DNA from: Glaciimonas sp. PCH181
GTDB taxonomy: Bacteria > Pseudomonadota > Gammaproteobacteria > Burkholderiales > Burkholderiaceae_D
Direction of reading: 5' to 3'
NCBI RefSeq assembly: GCF_003056055.1
Contig: NZ_PYFP01000001.1
Span: forward strand, 2,542,001 to 2,606,000
DNA: 64,000 bases
This document shows positions 27,271 through 36,183 of the stretch, piece by piece. The position numbers and the translations under genes are program-made. Positions within the stretch are counted from its first letter, which is position 1. Every line of letters starts with the position of its first letter. The notes under the pieces are model-generated. The model searched no databases and had not been told where the DNA came from. It saw nothing but the letters and a program-made list of their open reading frames with translations.

Positions 27271-27765
27271 CTATTCCGGCATCCCAGCAACACAGTTATT
27301 ACACGTAACCTGAATAGAGATCGTTGCCAATTCCAGTTCGAAATCAGCAGCTTTAGCTTGTCGATGCAGATGATCATTAAGCTGGCGGTCGGCGACAACA
27401 ATCTGGCGCTGACATATGCGGCACGCAAACGCATACGATGATGGTGGCAAAACTGCGGGTGCGACCAGATAGAGTGATTTTCCCAGCGAATCGACAACGT
27501 GCCATTCGCGCTGTGCCAACTTGCATTGCACAAGTTCTTGCAGCACGCGATAGATTGTTGCGAGGCTTACGCGCACGCCATGCTTCAATATTTGCTGGAA
27601 TACCCGCTCTGCGCTGAGCGAAGAATGTGCGGCATCTAATAGCACTTGCAAAATCCACACACGCGCGCTGGTTGGACGTAATCCGTGCGCACGCAACTGC
27701 GCGAATAAGCGCGTATTTTCTTTCGCATTCGTGCCTTGAAGCTGTTGGGTTTGACTAAGATGCAT
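27271..27765 (-). CDS. Fur-family regulator with atypical metal site
   Basis: 164-residue Fur superfamily protein. The winged helix is recognisable at about residues 24-85 (LRPTSARVWILQVL, LSAERVFQQIL, VSLATIYRVLQEL). The structural zinc pairs are kept (Cys115/Cys118 and Cys155/Cys158). The regulatory-site histidines of Fur are missing: the HHHDHLIC-like stretch reads LPPSSYAFAC, and the HH of the hinge reads SS. Metal sensing by the usual site seems impossible, so it may respond to another signal or bind DNA constitutively. No partner genes adjoin it closely. Confidence 0.8.
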   Translation of the reverse strand: MHLSQTQQLQGTNAKENTRLFAQLRAHGLRPTSARVWILQVLLDAAHSSLSAERVFQQILKHGVRVSLATIYRVLQELVQCKLAQREWHVVDSLGKSLYLVAPAVLPPSSYAFACRICQRQIVVADRQLNDHLHRQAKAADFELELATISIQVTCNNCVAGMPE

Positions 27766-28154
27766 CTCACCACCACTCCAAAATATCGATTAAATAAAAG
27801 GTAACTGCCATATAAACTGACAGGCAAATTACGCGCATAGACGGAGTATAGGCATCCAATAATTAAAAATGCATTAAGACGCAGCGACTTGGCACCAACG
27901 GGGAGAAATATTTTGTAGTGGGGCTAAACTCTGGGATGATGTTGCATATTAACGTGGCCTCTGCAACGTAGAGCGGATAGCGGCGCTGACCGGGCAGAAC
28001 GGTATGTTTTTTGGGTCGAGATGATTACTGCGGCGGGATCAACCGCGTGACGAAACAAGCGCAACTCAACTCTACGCTGGCGTCCAGATCAACGCACCAA
28101 CATCACTGCCTGTTTGGTAGCAGGCAGTGATAATCTAGCTATCTTCCAGTCTCT
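27766..28154. other. Intergenic region with one strong hairpin
   Basis: About 390 bp between two minus-strand genes. Apart from the stem-loop at 28102-28131, nothing was recognised. The promoter of the Fur-like gene should lie in the left part, which is AT-rich near 27780-27880. Confidence 0.4.
28102..28131 (-). terminator. Stem-loop after the YbhB-like gene
   Basis: ATCACTGCCTG (28102-28112) pairs perfectly with CAGGCAGTGAT (28121-28131) around an 8-nt loop, 24 bp beyond the YbhB-like stop on the minus strand. The stem is strong but no T-run follows, so termination is likely but unproven. Confidence 0.55.
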
Positions 28155-28709
28155 TTAGCGTCCGTATGTGCCGACGACACTCAGACCACCTAAGGCATGG
28201 CCTTTCAGTGCTGCGAGCAGTTCATCACGCGTCAGGCCCTTGGGCAGAACTGTAGGTGCAAGGTCGGAAGCGATCACGCTGAGCACGTAATGATGCGGCT
28301 GATCGCCCACTGGCGGACACATTCCGTGGTAGGCATTTTTACCGGCGGTATTCTTACCGATGGTAACGCCCGCGCCGTCATTCTGCGCCTCTCCTTGCTT
28401 TAGCTGGCCGAGGCTACTGTCGATATTGTAGGCGACCCAATGCGACACGCCCAAGCCTTTACTTCCGTCGGGGTCCGCCATTAATACGGCGACGGATCTT
28501 GTGCCCGCTGGCAAGTTAGACCACGCAACCTGCGGCGATACACCGCTACCACCACAACCGCCCGTATTGTCTGCATATAGCGATGGCATTACGCCATTGT
28601 CCTTGAAGGATGTAGAGGAAACCCGCATCCCTTCTGCGTGTGCAATACCGAATGACATACACAATATAGCGCTGGCAACGGTACCAGAAAAGATTTTGGA
28701 ATACCCCAC
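28155..28709 (-). CDS. YbhB/YbcL-family PEBP-like protein, exported
   Basis: 184-residue phosphatidylethanolamine-binding-protein homologue. It has a signal peptide of about 25 residues (cleavage after IAHA), then the PEBP features PQVAWSNLPAGTRSVAVLMADPD, the SHWVAYNI stretch, the YHGMCPPVGDQPHHYVLSV region and the C-terminal ALGGLSVVGTYGR. Bacterial members have no settled function; ligand binding or kinase modulation is proposed. It is monocistronic, ending before a stem-loop. Confidence 0.88.
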   Translation of the reverse strand: MGYSKIFSGTVASAILCMSFGIAHAEGMRVSSTSFKDNGVMPSLYADNTGGCGGSGVSPQVAWSNLPAGTRSVAVLMADPDGSKGLGVSHWVAYNIDSSLGQLKQGEAQNDGAGVTIGKNTAGKNAYHGMCPPVGDQPHHYVLSVIASDLAPTVLPKGLTRDELLAALKGHALGGLSVVGTYGR

Positions 28710-28774
28710 GTAATTCCCCTAAGTTAGACAAATATCTAAAAGTAATAATATCGACATTCGTCCAGGGAAAAGGT

Positions 28775-29638
28775 TCACCCGACAGCTGGCGCAGGCATAT
28801 TCAATTCACCGAATTTCCCGTCTCGATAAGCTTGCAGACGATCATGCATTTGAGCAGTCGTACTCATCACAAAAGGGCCGTGCTTGATCAGGGGCTCGTT
28901 TAGCGCAGGACCAGAAAGAATCACGACATGGGCCGAATCGTTCGTTGTTAGCACTACGGTTGCCGCGCCGCTGAGACCGATCGCATTGGTTTCAGTCAAC
29001 ACTAGCTGCTCGCCCCCGATGTTCAGATTTACGATGCCTTGCACGACATAAACCATCGCATTCCAGCCTTCTTGCAGAGTATGCTCAAAGACTCCGTCCG
29101 CGGCGAGAAAGCCATCCAACAACGTATACGGCTCGGGTAGTATTGCTGGCGAACACAACCCCTGAAATTCCCCCGTCACAACTCTTACCCTGAGGCCAGG
29201 TGCAGAAAATTCAGGAATGTCAGCGGCATCGACATGCACCGCATGCGGCGCGATAAACTTTTTGCTTGATGGCAAATTCACGAAAATCTGCAATGCATGT
29301 ACGAGAGGATTTTTTCCTTCAGGCTGTTCGGTATGCACCACCCCGCTGCCGGCAACCATCCAATGCAAATCGCCGGGGTTGATCGGACCGGTGTTACCTA
29401 GCGAGTCATAGTTGATATGCGGACTGGTCGAGTCTTCAAACATATATGTGACTGCGGATATACCAGCGTGGGGATGTGGATCAAAAGTCGGCTGGCGCAT
29501 ATGAAAATGGTCCAGCATCACAAGCGGATCGACCAAACCGTCAAAAGAATTCTCGCCAAAATGTTTCGCCTGAAATCCTGCACCGATGTGCATGTCATGA
29601 CCAGCAACAATCTTCGAAATGCGGTGTTTTTTATGCAT
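28775..29638 (-). CDS. Pirin-family bicupin protein
   Basis: 287-residue pirin with two cupin domains. The N-terminal cupin keeps the metal-binding pattern: the His pair in FDPHPHAGISAVTY, the His of GDLHWMVAGSGVVH, and the Glu of HTEQPEGKN. The C-terminal cupin is about residues 165-260. Bacterial pirins include quercetin 2,3-dioxygenases and redox-related regulators; activity here is unknown. An inverted repeat at 29808-29831 lies upstream and may be an operator. Confidence 0.9.
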   Translation of the reverse strand: MHKKHRISKIVAGHDMHIGAGFQAKHFGENSFDGLVDPLVMLDHFHMRQPTFDPHPHAGISAVTYMFEDSTSPHINYDSLGNTGPINPGDLHWMVAGSGVVHTEQPEGKNPLVHALQIFVNLPSSKKFIAPHAVHVDAADIPEFSAPGLRVRVVTGEFQGLCSPAILPEPYTLLDGFLAADGVFEHTLQEGWNAMVYVVQGIVNLNIGGEQLVLTETNAIGLSGAATVVLTTNDSAHVVILSGPALNEPLIKHGPFVMSTTAQMHDRLQAYRDGKFGELNMPAPAVG

Positions 29639-29807
29639 AAATAATCATTCGACTGCATACAACCCTGTGCAACTTTGTTGTCTGCGCCAATAGCCCCATT
29701 TAATTCAATTAGGTAAAAAATCTGGATAATTTCTTATAGAAATGCAGTGCTTCGTGCGTGAATTATCTTCTCGCAACGATACAAAGAAAAGAGGGGAAAT
29801 TACAACT

Positions 29808-29831
29808 TATCGTTGCTCTGATAGAACGATA
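29808..29831. promoter_or_regulatory. Inverted repeat upstream of pirin gene
   Basis: TATCGTT (29808-29814) and AACGATA (29825-29831) form a dyad with a 10-bp centre, about 170 bp upstream of the pirin start. A further direct copy of AACGATACAA lies at 29775-29784, matching the one at 29825-29834. Three related half-sites suggest a regulator-binding region. Confidence 0.4.
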
Positions 29832-29913
29832 CAAGCGTTGTTGTTCATCGTTTGATAATCTGCCTTAGTAGATATCGGACCAGACATCGGACGTTTTGAG
29901 TGTGCAGGAACGT

Positions 29914-29950
29914 AAAAAACCCCCATTTCACCAAAGGAAATGCGGGTTTT
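29914..29950 (-). terminator. Rho-independent terminator of DUF3325/PepSY operon
   Basis: On the minus strand a 14-bp stem with one mismatch (arms 29916-29929 and 29937-29950), with a short loop, is followed by a T-run (A-run 29914-29919 on the plus strand). It lies 27 bp past the stop of the last gene of the trio and is a textbook intrinsic terminator. Confidence 0.85.
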
Positions 29951-29976
29951 CTGAGAGATACTGCCAGCTACTGAAA

Positions 29977-30345
29977 TCAGGGCATATAACTAAAGAATAA
30001 GAGACAACTGCCAGCAACGCTGACTGCGACCACCGCCAACCGGACCGCCAGTCGCGGTGCGTACGGCAACAACAGCGCCAGCAGTAACGCTGCCGCCGAC
30101 AGACAGCCAATCCACACCACAACGCCGACGGTGGGGCTCCATGCTTCGATGCAAGGCCATAATGCCAGCGCCAGCAACAACCAGCCGAGCACATGAAAAC
30201 ATCGACGCGGCTTGGTGGTCAGCGCCCGCCCCCATACTTGTCCATAATGCCGGTCTATGGCCAGACATAAACTGGTCATGCCGCCGTAAGCTAGCCCCAG
30301 CGCGATCAACGTCGCGGAAAAAGTCTCCACCAGAAGGATCATCAT
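29977..30345 (-). CDS. DUF3325-family membrane protein
   Basis: 122-residue inner-membrane protein with four hydrophobic segments covering most of its length (for example ATLIALGLAYGGMTSLCLAI). It resembles the DUF3325 family, usually encoded directly after a PepSY protein in siderophore or iron-uptake loci. Its start overlaps the PepSY gene by 4 bp. The function is unknown; a role in inner-membrane iron or siderophore reduction is inferred from context only. Confidence 0.75.
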   Translation of the reverse strand: MMILLVETFSATLIALGLAYGGMTSLCLAIDRHYGQVWGRALTTKPRRCFHVLGWLLLALALWPCIEAWSPTVGVVVWIGCLSAAALLLALLLPYAPRLAVRLAVVAVSVAGSCLLFFSYMP

Positions 30346-31970
30346 AGTGGTCGCGCCGACCTGCGATTGCGCATTACCAGCGTCAGCAACGTTAGCCCAC
30401 CCAAGGTCAGCACCATCAGCTCAACGCCAGCACGTTCCCAATCGGCACGCGCTATTTGCGCTAGCAGATAATCGCCGCTGGTCAACAAATTCAGCAGCGG
30501 CAACAATAAACATAGCGTCGCCAGTGCACACAATTGCTCGCGCCATGCATTGGCTGAACACCGCACGCAGGCGTGCAACAGGGTCAGCAGCCAGACGCCG
30601 AAAAAGGCGCGCAATTCCCATACTGCGCGCTGCTCTACACTTGCTGGCAGCAAACGGTTGGCCCAAAAATAGCTGATGCAAGCTAACAGCAGTCCTACGA
30701 TGGCCGCCAGATTCAGGGCTTCGATCAAACCATAGATACGCGGCGTAACTCTACCAAATTCAGTGCCGTGCTTACCACGTCGTTTCACCATAAACAAAAT
30801 GGCACCGGTACCCATCATCGCGGTGCCTGCTAGTCCGCAAACAAAATACAACCACTTCAGCGTAATACCGCCAAAGGTCGCCATGTGCAACGATCCGATC
30901 ACCCGTCGAGTCAGTGATGCAACGCCGCCATCCGCCTGACCTGGCTGACGCACACGCAATATCTCGCCACTCGCAGCGGAAAATAACACCATGCCAGTCG
31001 TGCCGTTGATGCGTTTTACCAGATCGGCCTCTTCATTCCAGCCATAAACACCAATTTGCATCGTTGCATCGCCCGGGTTATTGATGACGACCGCGCGCAC
31101 CGTTTGCCCGATGATCGCTTGCGCACGCGCAGCATAAGGTTCCAAATCAGGCACCACCAGCGGACGGCCGCTGCGCGCAATCCCGGCGGTTTGATCAAGT
31201 GCATTCGTAAATTGGACTTGATCGGCTTTGGCGCTGCCATAGTTGAGCAGCATCGGTGCTGGCATGAAAATCGGGCTTGAAATGGCAATACCGGTGAACG
31301 CAATCATGCATTGAAACGGCAGCGTCAGCACCGCCACCGCGTTGTGCGCATCCAGCCAGCTGCGCTGCCCCTTCTTCGGCCGAAAAGTGAAGAAATCCTT
31401 GAAGATGCGCCTATGAGTAATCACGCCCGACACCAGCGCCACCAGCATGACCACGGCAGCGATGCCGATGATCCAGAGTCCTATGGTGCCAGCGTGCAAC
31501 TCATAATGAAAATCTACGAAATGATGACCGCCAAGGGTCTCGCTACCGACTGCTTTCTTGCGCACAATCGCCGCCCCGGTGCGCGGATCTAACCGCATGT
31601 CTTCATAGCCACCATTGCTGTTAAACCAAAATACGTCGAGCGCATTCCCGGCATCACGATTGACCGGCCAGAGTTCCCACATATCCGCGCCAGCATGTGC
31701 CTGCTGCATGTAATCAATCCCTAGGGCCAGACGCTTTCCGCGCTCCGCGTTCGCAGCTTCCAACGTCGGCATCCCTGCCGGAGTCGAAGTCTCGGTCACG
31801 GGGCGCATCCAATCGGTAATGGGATCGTCAAATATCGCCAGCGAGCCGGTCAGAAATACGGCGAACAATAACCATGAAAACCACAGCCCGCACCAAGTAT
31901 GCAGCCATGCCATGGCTTGCCGCATGCCACCCCGCGCCATCGCAGACGGCGCTGTTTTCTTTGACGCCAT
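30342..31970 (-). CDS. PepSY-domain iron-associated membrane protein
   Basis: 542-residue PepSY-TM protein of the PiuB-like group. An N-terminal helix with Trp and His (MAWLHTWCGLWFSWLLFAVF) is followed by periplasmic PepSY regions at about residues 55-130 and 230-330, and several further helices, including LHATIGLWIIG-type and C-terminal pairs. Such proteins act with TonB receptors, some as inner-membrane reductases that release iron from siderophores. It overlaps DUF3325 by 4 bp and is 1 bp from the DUF3649 gene, so all three form one transcript. No receptor gene adjoins. Confidence 0.88.
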   Translation of the reverse strand: MASKKTAPSAMARGGMRQAMAWLHTWCGLWFSWLLFAVFLTGSLAIFDDPITDWMRPVTETSTPAGMPTLEAANAERGKRLALGIDYMQQAHAGADMWELWPVNRDAGNALDVFWFNSNGGYEDMRLDPRTGAAIVRKKAVGSETLGGHHFVDFHYELHAGTIGLWIIGIAAVVMLVALVSGVITHRRIFKDFFTFRPKKGQRSWLDAHNAVAVLTLPFQCMIAFTGIAISSPIFMPAPMLLNYGSAKADQVQFTNALDQTAGIARSGRPLVVPDLEPYAARAQAIIGQTVRAVVINNPGDATMQIGVYGWNEEADLVKRINGTTGMVLFSAASGEILRVRQPGQADGGVASLTRRVIGSLHMATFGGITLKWLYFVCGLAGTAMMGTGAILFMVKRRGKHGTEFGRVTPRIYGLIEALNLAAIVGLLLACISYFWANRLLPASVEQRAVWELRAFFGVWLLTLLHACVRCSANAWREQLCALATLCLLLPLLNLLTSGDYLLAQIARADWERAGVELMVLTLGGLTLLTLVMRNRRSARPL

Positions 31971-31971
31971 C

Positions 31972-32262
31972 TCAGATTCCTCGCTTTGATAACAACCAGC
32001 CTACGGCCGCCAGCAACACTGTCAGCGCCAGCAAGCCTTGCCACATACGGCGCTGCGATTGCGGCGCAAATGCCCACACCGCCACCGCCGGATAAGCTAC
32101 AAACCCAAGATAAGTGCCGCTGAGTACAGCTTCGGCACGCGGTATCGGCAGAGCGCCAGCGGCAAATATGGCAATCGCCGACGCCAGCGCGTAGCCACCA
32201 AATACGGCAGCGACGGTGCGAGTACATAACTGCACAGCAAAACCAGCTTTCATAGACAGCAC
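31972..32262 (-). CDS. DUF3649-family membrane protein
   Basis: 96-residue protein with three hydrophobic segments (TVAAVFGGYALASAIAIFAA, YLGFVAYPAVAVWAFAP, LLALTVLLAAVGWLL). It fits the DUF3649 family, normally the first gene of the DUF3649-PepSY-DUF3325 set. An ATG 9 bases downstream (Met4) is an alternative start. The function is unknown and taken as iron-linked by association. Confidence 0.72.
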   Translation of the reverse strand: MLSMKAGFAVQLCTRTVAAVFGGYALASAIAIFAAGALPIPRAEAVLSGTYLGFVAYPAVAVWAFAPQSQRRMWQGLLALTVLLAAVGWLLSKRGI

Positions 32263-32550
32263 TTCCTTCAGTGTTTCAGTGGGGACTTCAGCGTGAATCT
32301 TTGCTTGCCGCGAGCATTATGGGTAGCCCGAAGCCAGTACTAAAAGCAAAGCCGTTCACTCTCCTTGCCAGCCGAGATCAAAAAAAGTATCACCTCTGAC
32401 CCAACTATTTTCTGATGACGGCCACCCGCATGAACATCCAATTGCAGACTTAATGTCCTAAAAAGGCGTGTATACGACATCTGACGCAACGCAAGTGCGC
32501 CTATGATCGTTTCAGAAACCCCACGCGCTATGCTTATCAGAGAGAGAAAA

Positions 32551-33264
32551 ATGGAAATTCAAAACGCCGTCCTGTTTATTACTGGCGCAAATCGCGGCCT
32601 TGGTTTGGCCTTTGCACAAGAAGCGCTTCGCCGCGGTGCCAAAAAAGTTTATGCGGGCGTGCGCAATCCGACTGAAACCAACACGCCGGGCATCGTGCAG
32701 GTGAAACTTGATGTCACCGATGCAGCATCGATCATTGCCGCGGCAAAACAATGCGGCGACACAACTTTGCTGATCAACAACGCAGGTATTGCACGCCTCA
32801 ACAGCAGCAGTCTTGATGCATCAATGATCGACCTTAGCCGAGAAATCTTCGAGACCAATTATTACGGAACCATCTTGGTTAGTCAGGCCTTCGCGCCGAT
32901 TCTAGCCAAAAATGGCGGCGGCGCAGTCATTAATGTGCTATCCGACGCCACCTGGTTTTCGCGTCCGATGCTGGCCGCCTATTCCGCCTCAAAATCTGCG
33001 GTATGGAGTTTTACGAATGCCTTGCGTATCGAATTGCGCAATCAGAATACGGCAGTATCAGGCCTGCACGTCAGCTTCATGGATACCGATATGACGAGTG
33101 GCTTTGAGATGAAAAAAACCAGCCCGCAGGATGTCGCGCAGGCTGCCTTGTCCGGTATTGAAGAGGGTAAGGAAGAGATACTGGTGGATGATTTCACTAA
33201 AGCCGTTAAGCAAAGCTTCGCGAGCGAAAAAACAATTTATCTGAATCCACCGGAAATCGCATAA
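32551..33264 (+). CDS. Short-chain dehydrogenase/reductase (SDR)
   Basis: 237-residue classical SDR. The NAD(P)-binding motif is TGANRGLG at about residues 10-17, NNAG follows near residue 81 (LLINNAGIA), and the catalytic Tyr and Lys are in YSASKSA. The ATG at 32551 puts the Rossmann strand at the usual distance; the in-frame ATG at 32503 would add 16 unconserved residues. The substrate is unknown. It stands alone on the plus strand between the iron-linked trio and the class II aldolase gene. Confidence 0.88.
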   Translation: MEIQNAVLFITGANRGLGLAFAQEALRRGAKKVYAGVRNPTETNTPGIVQVKLDVTDAASIIAAAKQCGDTTLLINNAGIARLNSSSLDASMIDLSREIFETNYYGTILVSQAFAPILAKNGGGAVINVLSDATWFSRPMLAAYSASKSAVWSFTNALRIELRNQNTAVSGLHVSFMDTDMTSGFEMKKTSPQDVAQAALSGIEEGKEEILVDDFTKAVKQSFASEKTIYLNPPEIA

Positions 33265-33364
33265 AGACATTTTGTGAACGCGGTAGACGTGGCGCAGCGC
33301 CAGTCTATCGCACTCATATTTCGCAGATTGCCCGAATCATGGGCGCTGCAATTAGCGTCGAAAA

Positions 33365-34138
33365 TCAGCTACGAAAATCGGATTCAGTGTTGGTGATCAA
33401 GCGCAAAGCAGCGGTCCATGCCAGCACGTCGAGGTTCTGATCGATCTCATCCGCAGACTGTTGCGCGGTCAATTCACGCACATGTTCCAACGGATAACGC
33501 AACTCTCTGCCGCCAGCGACGGCCTGCACTTGGGCCTGACAAGCGCGTTCCAGAAAATAGATTTGATTGAAGGCTTCGGGTATCGTGCGTCCTACCGCAA
33601 GCAGGCCGTGATTGCGCAAAATCATCGCCATGTGCGGCCCTAAATCGTTGACCAACCGCTGTTGTTCCGAGCGGTTCAGTGCGATGCCTTCGTAGTCGTG
33701 ATAACCAAGCCTGTTATAGAATTTCAACGCATGCTGGCTGATCGGCAGCAGACCTTCTTCTTGCGCGGATACGGCAATACCTGCCGCAGTGTGCGTATGC
33801 ACGATGCAGGCGACATCAACGCGCGCTGTGTGAATTGCTGAGTGAATATTGAAGCCCGCTTTATTCACGCTATTGCTGTTAGCTTCTGCGCCAACGACGT
33901 GCCCTTCGCGGTCGACTTTAATCAGATCGGAGGCGCGCATTTCATGAAACAACACGCCGTAGCGATTGATCAAAAAATGTTCATGCTCGCCCGGTATGCG
34001 TGCCGAGATGTGTGTATCGATGAGGTCCGTCATATGAAAATGCGCCAACAAACGGTATAGGGCGGCTAAATCACAGCGCGTGCGCCATTCTTCGTCGGTC
34101 ACGCTGTCGCAACTGATCGCGCGATCTTTTTGATACAC
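33365..34138 (-). CDS. Class II aldolase/adducin-family protein
   Basis: 257-residue member of the class II aldolase/adducin fold. Candidate zinc ligands are the His pairs of CIVHTHTAAG and the later His of MILRNHGLLAVG, with a Glu near ISQHALKFYNR-YHDYEG. The fold covers metal-dependent aldolases, epimerases and decarboxylases. This longer, adducin-like subgroup is poorly characterised. It is the last gene of the long Liv/hydantoinase run, about 140 bp after the 63-residue protein gene, with a hairpin between. Confidence 0.85.
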   Translation of the reverse strand: MYQKDRAISCDSVTDEEWRTRCDLAALYRLLAHFHMTDLIDTHISARIPGEHEHFLINRYGVLFHEMRASDLIKVDREGHVVGAEANSNSVNKAGFNIHSAIHTARVDVACIVHTHTAAGIAVSAQEEGLLPISQHALKFYNRLGYHDYEGIALNRSEQQRLVNDLGPHMAMILRNHGLLAVGRTIPEAFNQIYFLERACQAQVQAVAGGRELRYPLEHVRELTAQQSADEIDQNLDVLAWTAALRLITNTESDFRS

Positions 34139-34228
34139 AAAACTCTCCTTGAATTGAAGACTTCGCAGGTGACGGCTGTTTGCGCCACCTGCTTTAGAAA
34201 TACAGGGGATAACTCCTATGCGTCGGCC

Positions 34229-34246
34229 CGGGGAAAATGTTCCCCG
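34229..34246 (-). terminator. Hairpin between small Cys protein and aldolase gene
   Basis: CGGGGAA (34229-34235) and TTCCCCG (34240-34246) pair around a 4-nt loop, within the 143-bp gap. No T-run follows on the minus strand, so it is more likely an internal processing or attenuation element than a full terminator. Confidence 0.35.
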
Positions 34247-34281
34247 AACCGATTATCACTATTAACGTCAATAAATAGTGA

Positions 34282-34473
34282 CTACGCTTTAGCGCGTTCT
34301 TCTTGCTGCGCGCGGCGTACCTGGCGTGCCTTCGACCAGTCGATGCACCATTGCGAACAAAATACATGACCATCTACGTGCGTTGACGCCGGGCCATTTT
34401 CGTAAATCAGCGCGCCGCAGTTGGTGCACTTGATGTACTGCTCTATGTAAAGACCATTCTGGGAGAATTTCAT
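34282..34473 (-). CDS. Small Cys-rich, zinc-ribbon-like protein
   Basis: 63 residues. YIKCTNCGALIYENG gives a CxxC pair and HVFCSQWCIDW a second CxxxC pair, together able to hold one zinc. The tail is strongly basic and acidic (KARQVRRAQQEERAKA). The gene begins 2 bp after the hydantoinase B stop, so co-translation is likely. I do not know a name for it. By position it could be an accessory or third subunit of the HyuAB-type enzyme, by analogy with the small subunits of acetone carboxylase. Confidence 0.72.
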   Translation of the reverse strand: MKFSQNGLYIEQYIKCTNCGALIYENGPASTHVDGHVFCSQWCIDWSKARQVRRAQQEERAKA

Positions 34474-34475
34474 AA

Positions 34476-36173
34476 TTAGACTTCCTGATAACGGTAATAT
34501 TTTTTCGCTGCAGCGATAGATACGTAACCTTCACGCACATCTTCTGCAACGGCTTCCTTGGTGCGATCCGCAGGCTTGCCATAACCGCCACCACCGGGGG
34601 TGACTAGTCTTACGCGGTCGCCCTTCAACAGTTCGACGTTGGAATAGCGACTTGAAGAACGCTTTCCATAAGCTTCCTTCATGGTTTCCCAGCCAGTTTT
34701 ACCGGCCTTCTGCACCAACGTCGCACCCAGTCCCCCTACCTCGCCGCCATTCAAACCCCAAGGTGCCAGTTCGTGGCGATCGGTCATTTGGGATGCGGTA
34801 ATTTTCTCATTCAGACACAGCATCTGTTTAGAGTAGCCGACGCCGCCACGGAATTCACCAGCGCCGCCTGAATCCTGATTAAATGCCAGACTTTCGATAC
34901 GCCAAGGAAAACGCGTTTCGTAGACTTCAACCGGTGTAATCCGGCAGTTACCGTTAATCGAATCAACCGCGTCATTGCCGTCGGCAAATGCCCGACCACC
35001 CCAGCCAACCGCTTCCAGATCGTAGCAAGCGAAATATTCGCCGGTATCGGCCGCGACGCCGCCGAATACGAAATTGCAATGGGTCGCCCCTTCTGCGGCC
35101 ATTACGCGCATCGGTACAGCGTCCGCCATTGCGCCGAGAATTGCGCCGACGATACGTGGATGGGTCTCGGTATTGCCGCCGACTTCAGGTGCAGGAAAAT
35201 CGACGTTGACGATGGTTCCCGGTGGCGCGACGATGCGGATCGGACGGAAACATCCGCTATTTCTCGGAATCGACGGATCGGTCATATGCAAAATCGCGTT
35301 ATATGCCGCCGACGTGGAGACGCCCAATGTCGCGTTGATCGGGCCGGACGCTTGCGTAGAAGAGCCGGTGTAATCGATGACGACATCGCCGCCGGTTTTA
35401 TGCACTTCAACCTGAATGACGTGGATCCGTCCCTCATCGATACCATCGCTTTCGATGAAATCTTTGAACGCATAAATGCCATCGGGAATCGCTTCCAACT
35501 CTGCGCGCATGCGGCGTTCTGAGTACAACAGCAAATCGTTTACGGTCTCGCGTACTTTTTCTTTGCCGTACTTTTCAAACACCATCTTCATCTGTTTTTC
35601 ACCCAGATCCACAGCGGCGATCAATGCACGCAAGTCGCCGTAGTTGGTTCTTGGCGTGCGCACATTGGCTAACAGCAGTTTCCAGATATCCCGATTATCC
35701 TTGCCTTTAGTCTTAATTTTTACTGGCGGAATGCGCAGGCCTTCGTGAAAGATTTCTGTCGCCTCACCGCAAAATCCGCCTGGGGCCATACCGCCAACTT
35801 CGGCAAGATGCCCGATGGCCACCGCCCAGCCGATGACTTCGCCATCGATAAAAATCGGTTTGAAAAAGGTATGCTCAGGCGTATGCAAGCCGCCCCGATA
35901 GGGGTCGTTATGCAAAATAATGTCGCCGTCGCTGAGGTCGGCCATATCGATTTCTTTTAGGCAGGACTTGACCAGCAAAGGCATACCGCCGATTTGTGCC
36001 GGGCAGTAATCAGCAACCGCAATCATGTCGCCTTCAACGTTAGCCAGACCGCAGGTAAAATCCAGCGCTTCGTTAAAAATGGTGGAGTACGACGTTTTCA
36101 TCAAGGTGATGCCCATCTCACGACAGATGGAAACCATCGTCGATTCGAGAATGTTCATAGTGACCATATCCAT
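34476..36173 (-). CDS. Hydantoinase B/oxoprolinase family subunit
   Basis: 565-residue HyuB-type subunit. Signatures: SYSTIFNEALDFTCGLA near the start, GGMPLLVKSCL, DIILHNDPYRGGLHTPEHTF with clustered His and Asp, and the C-terminal RLVTPGGGGYGKP that ends most family members. With HyuA it forms ATP-dependent amidohydrolases or carboxylases (N-methylhydantoinase, 5-oxoprolinase, acetone or acetophenone carboxylase). AGGGG precedes the ATG; the gap to hyuA is about 10 bp. The substrate is unknown. Confidence 0.92.
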   Translation of the reverse strand: MDMVTMNILESTMVSICREMGITLMKTSYSTIFNEALDFTCGLANVEGDMIAVADYCPAQIGGMPLLVKSCLKEIDMADLSDGDIILHNDPYRGGLHTPEHTFFKPIFIDGEVIGWAVAIGHLAEVGGMAPGGFCGEATEIFHEGLRIPPVKIKTKGKDNRDIWKLLLANVRTPRTNYGDLRALIAAVDLGEKQMKMVFEKYGKEKVRETVNDLLLYSERRMRAELEAIPDGIYAFKDFIESDGIDEGRIHVIQVEVHKTGGDVVIDYTGSSTQASGPINATLGVSTSAAYNAILHMTDPSIPRNSGCFRPIRIVAPPGTIVNVDFPAPEVGGNTETHPRIVGAILGAMADAVPMRVMAAEGATHCNFVFGGVAADTGEYFACYDLEAVGWGGRAFADGNDAVDSINGNCRITPVEVYETRFPWRIESLAFNQDSGGAGEFRGGVGYSKQMLCLNEKITASQMTDRHELAPWGLNGGEVGGLGATLVQKAGKTGWETMKEAYGKRSSSRYSNVELLKGDRVRLVTPGGGGYGKPADRTKEAVAEDVREGYVSIAAAKKYYRYQEV

Positions 36174-36183
36174 GTATTTCCCC

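Noticed and set aside
29777..29831. Possible small RNA or riboswitch upstream of pirin
   Set aside because: Only short repeated half-sites were found, with no conserved aptamer core; a protein operator is simpler.
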